Origin: Opitutaceae bacterium
GTDB lineage: Bacteria; Verrucomicrobiota; Verrucomicrobiia; Opitutales; Opitutaceae
Assembly: GCA_025352845.1 (NCBI GenBank)
Contig: JANXSC010000125.1
Location: 1 to 5,618 of the forward strand
DNA: 5,618 bases
Direction of reading: 5' to 3'
Positions 4,545 to 5,618 of this stretch are shown piece by piece. A model generated the notes under the pieces. That model had not been told where the DNA came from and did not search any database. It saw only the letters and a list, made by a program, of their open reading frames with translations. Numbering within the stretch: position 1 is the first letter of the stretch; each line of letters begins with the position of its first letter. The translations under genes and the position numbers were made by a program.

Positions 4545-5618
4545 ATGCCTTGGCCCCAAAATTACGCCCCCGTTGGCGGCAGTATTGGCGTGTCCGCCCT
4601 CATTGCCACGCTGCCGGTCCTGACCCTCCTCGGCTTGCTCGCGTTTTGGCACGTGCGTGCGCATCTCGCCGCGCTTGCCGGTCTGGTGGTCGCAGTGGCC
4701 ATTGCGATATTCGTCTACCATATGCCTGCGCCGCTCGCGGTCGCGGCCGCCGGTTTCGGCGCCGCTTACGGTCTTTTTCCCATCGGTTGGATCATCATAA
4801 ACGCGATCTTCATCTACCAACTGTCGGTGGACACCGGACAATTCAAGATTGTGCAGCAGCAAGTCGCGGGCGTCTCCGCCGACCGCCGAATTCAAGCGCT
4901 CCTGATCGCGTTTAGCTTCGGTGCATTCATCGAAGGTGCCGCGGGCTTCGGCACGCCCATCGCCATCTCGGGCGCGCTGCTCATTGGCCTTGGCTTCCGG
5001 CCGCTTGAGGCGGCAAAGCTTGCGCTCATCGGCAATACGGCGCCGGTGGCTTACGGCGCGCTCGGAACTCCGCTGATCTCCCTCGCCAAAATGACGGACC
5101 TCGATTTGGGGCTGCTCAGCGCGATGGTCGGCCGGCAATTGCCCGTGTTCTCGCTCATCATCCCATTCTGGCTCGTGTGGGCGCAGGCCGGGTGGCGCGG
5201 CATGATGGGCGTGTGGCCGGCCTGCCTCGTCGCCGGTGGCAGTTTCGCCGTCTCGCAGTTTCTCGTCAGCAACTACCATGGCCCGTGGCTGGTCGATATC
5301 ATCAGTGCTGCGATTTCGATCTTCTCCCTCGTCGCCCTCACGAAATTTTGGCGGCCAGCCGAGGAACAGGTATCGAGCGACCGTCCGGTCGGCGCCGCGC
5401 CGCCGATCCCCAATGATCCGGGCAACGGTCCGGTTTGGCGCGCTTGGTTGCCGTGGATCTTTCTCTCGGTGTTTGTCGGGCTTTGGGGCGCACCCGTAAT
5501 CAAGAAATTTCTCAATGAACTTTTCATTCGATCATACAAGGTCCCCGTGCTCCATCAAGCGGTGGAACGCGTCCCGCCCGTGGTGCTCACGCCCATGCCG
5601 GAAAGTGCGATTTTCGAT
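4545..5618 (+). CDS. lctP: L-lactate permease, copy 2 (LctP family), cut by window end
   Basis: The first 358 residues of a second lactate permease; the frame stays open to the last base, so roughly 190 residues should lie outside, judging by the first copy. Starting at ATG 4545 it reads MPWPQNYAPVGG, matching the start of copy 1 with one extra residue shortly after. The family signature FGAFIEGAAGFGTP includes Glu130, followed by LIGNTAPVAYGALGTPL and LLSAMVGRQLP. A hand alignment over about 270 residues gives close to three-quarters identity to copy 1. Differences concentrate in the cytoplasm- or periplasm-exposed linker (about 275-305), where the alanine-rich stretch of copy 1 is replaced by an unrelated Ser/Pro/Gly sequence. 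Its codons are less G/C-ending (30 of the first 40, against 36 in copy 1). It is transcribed away from the nitrilase. The two copies likely move related carboxylates, perhaps with different preference or regulation. Confidence 0.92.
   Translation, partial: MPWPQNYAPVGGSIGVSALIATLPVLTLLGLLAFWHVRAHLAALAGLVVAVAIAIFVYHMPAPLAVAAAGFGAAYGLFPIGWIIINAIFIYQLSVDTGQFKIVQQQVAGVSADRRIQALLIAFSFGAFIEGAAGFGTPIAISGALLIGLGFRPLEAAKLALIGNTAPVAYGALGTPLISLAKMTDLDLGLLSAMVGRQLPVFSLIIPFWLVWAQAGWRGMMGVWPACLVAGGSFAVSQFLVSNYHGPWLVDIISAAISIFSLVALTKFWRPAEEQVSSDRPVGAAPPIPNDPGNGPVWRAWLPWIFLSVFVGLWGAPVIKKFLNELFIRSYKVPVLHQAVERVPPVVLTPMPESAIFD

Noticed and set aside
4509..5279. Minus-strand open frame of 256 codons opposite the second permease, resembling the antisense frame of the first
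   Set aside because: The similarity between the two antisense frames follows from the paralogy of the permeases themselves, so it is not independent evidence of coding.

Overview
The window looks like a chromosomal stretch from a GC-rich Gram-negative bacterium, most plausibly a member of the Verrucomicrobiota such as Opitutaceae. This rests on the tail of a DUF1501-type protein (a family abundant in Verrucomicrobiota and Planctomycetota), strongly G/C-ending codons, forward genes that start without a Shine-Dalgarno sequence, and an intergenic A/T-run repeat of a kind I associate from memory with this group. The taxonomic call is inference. No mobile element, tRNA, rRNA or CRISPR array is visible.

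Layout. Bases 2-289 hold the last 95 residues of a DUF1501 protein on the + strand. After a short gap with a bulged hairpin comes a complete NmrA/HSCARG-like NAD(P)-binding protein (374-1321, +). A 219-base gap with hairpins and a pyrimidine-rich leader precedes a complete L-lactate permease (LctP/LldP family, 1541-3175, +). Next is an imperfect inverted repeat built of 7-base AAACNCC-like units (3177-3286), then a possible 37-residue single-helix membrane protein (3304-3417, +). A plant NIT4-like nitrilase lies on the minus strand (3440-4363). A 181-base divergent intergenic region with two palindromes separates it from a second lactate permease (4545 to the window end, +), about three-quarters identical to the first and cut off by the window.

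How the genes may work together. The notable arrangement is lactate permease - nitrilase - lactate permease. A nitrilase turns a nitrile into a carboxylic acid and ammonia, and LctP-family permeases carry small carboxylates such as lactate and glycolate across the inner membrane. A link between nitrile hydrolysis and carboxylate transport is therefore conceivable, and the shared intergenic region could co-regulate the nitrilase and the second permease. Equally, this may be a permease duplication with an unrelated gene between the copies. I see no clear undescribed multi-gene system. The points most worth checking are this trio, the small membrane ORF, the heptad repeat and the palindromes in the divergent region.
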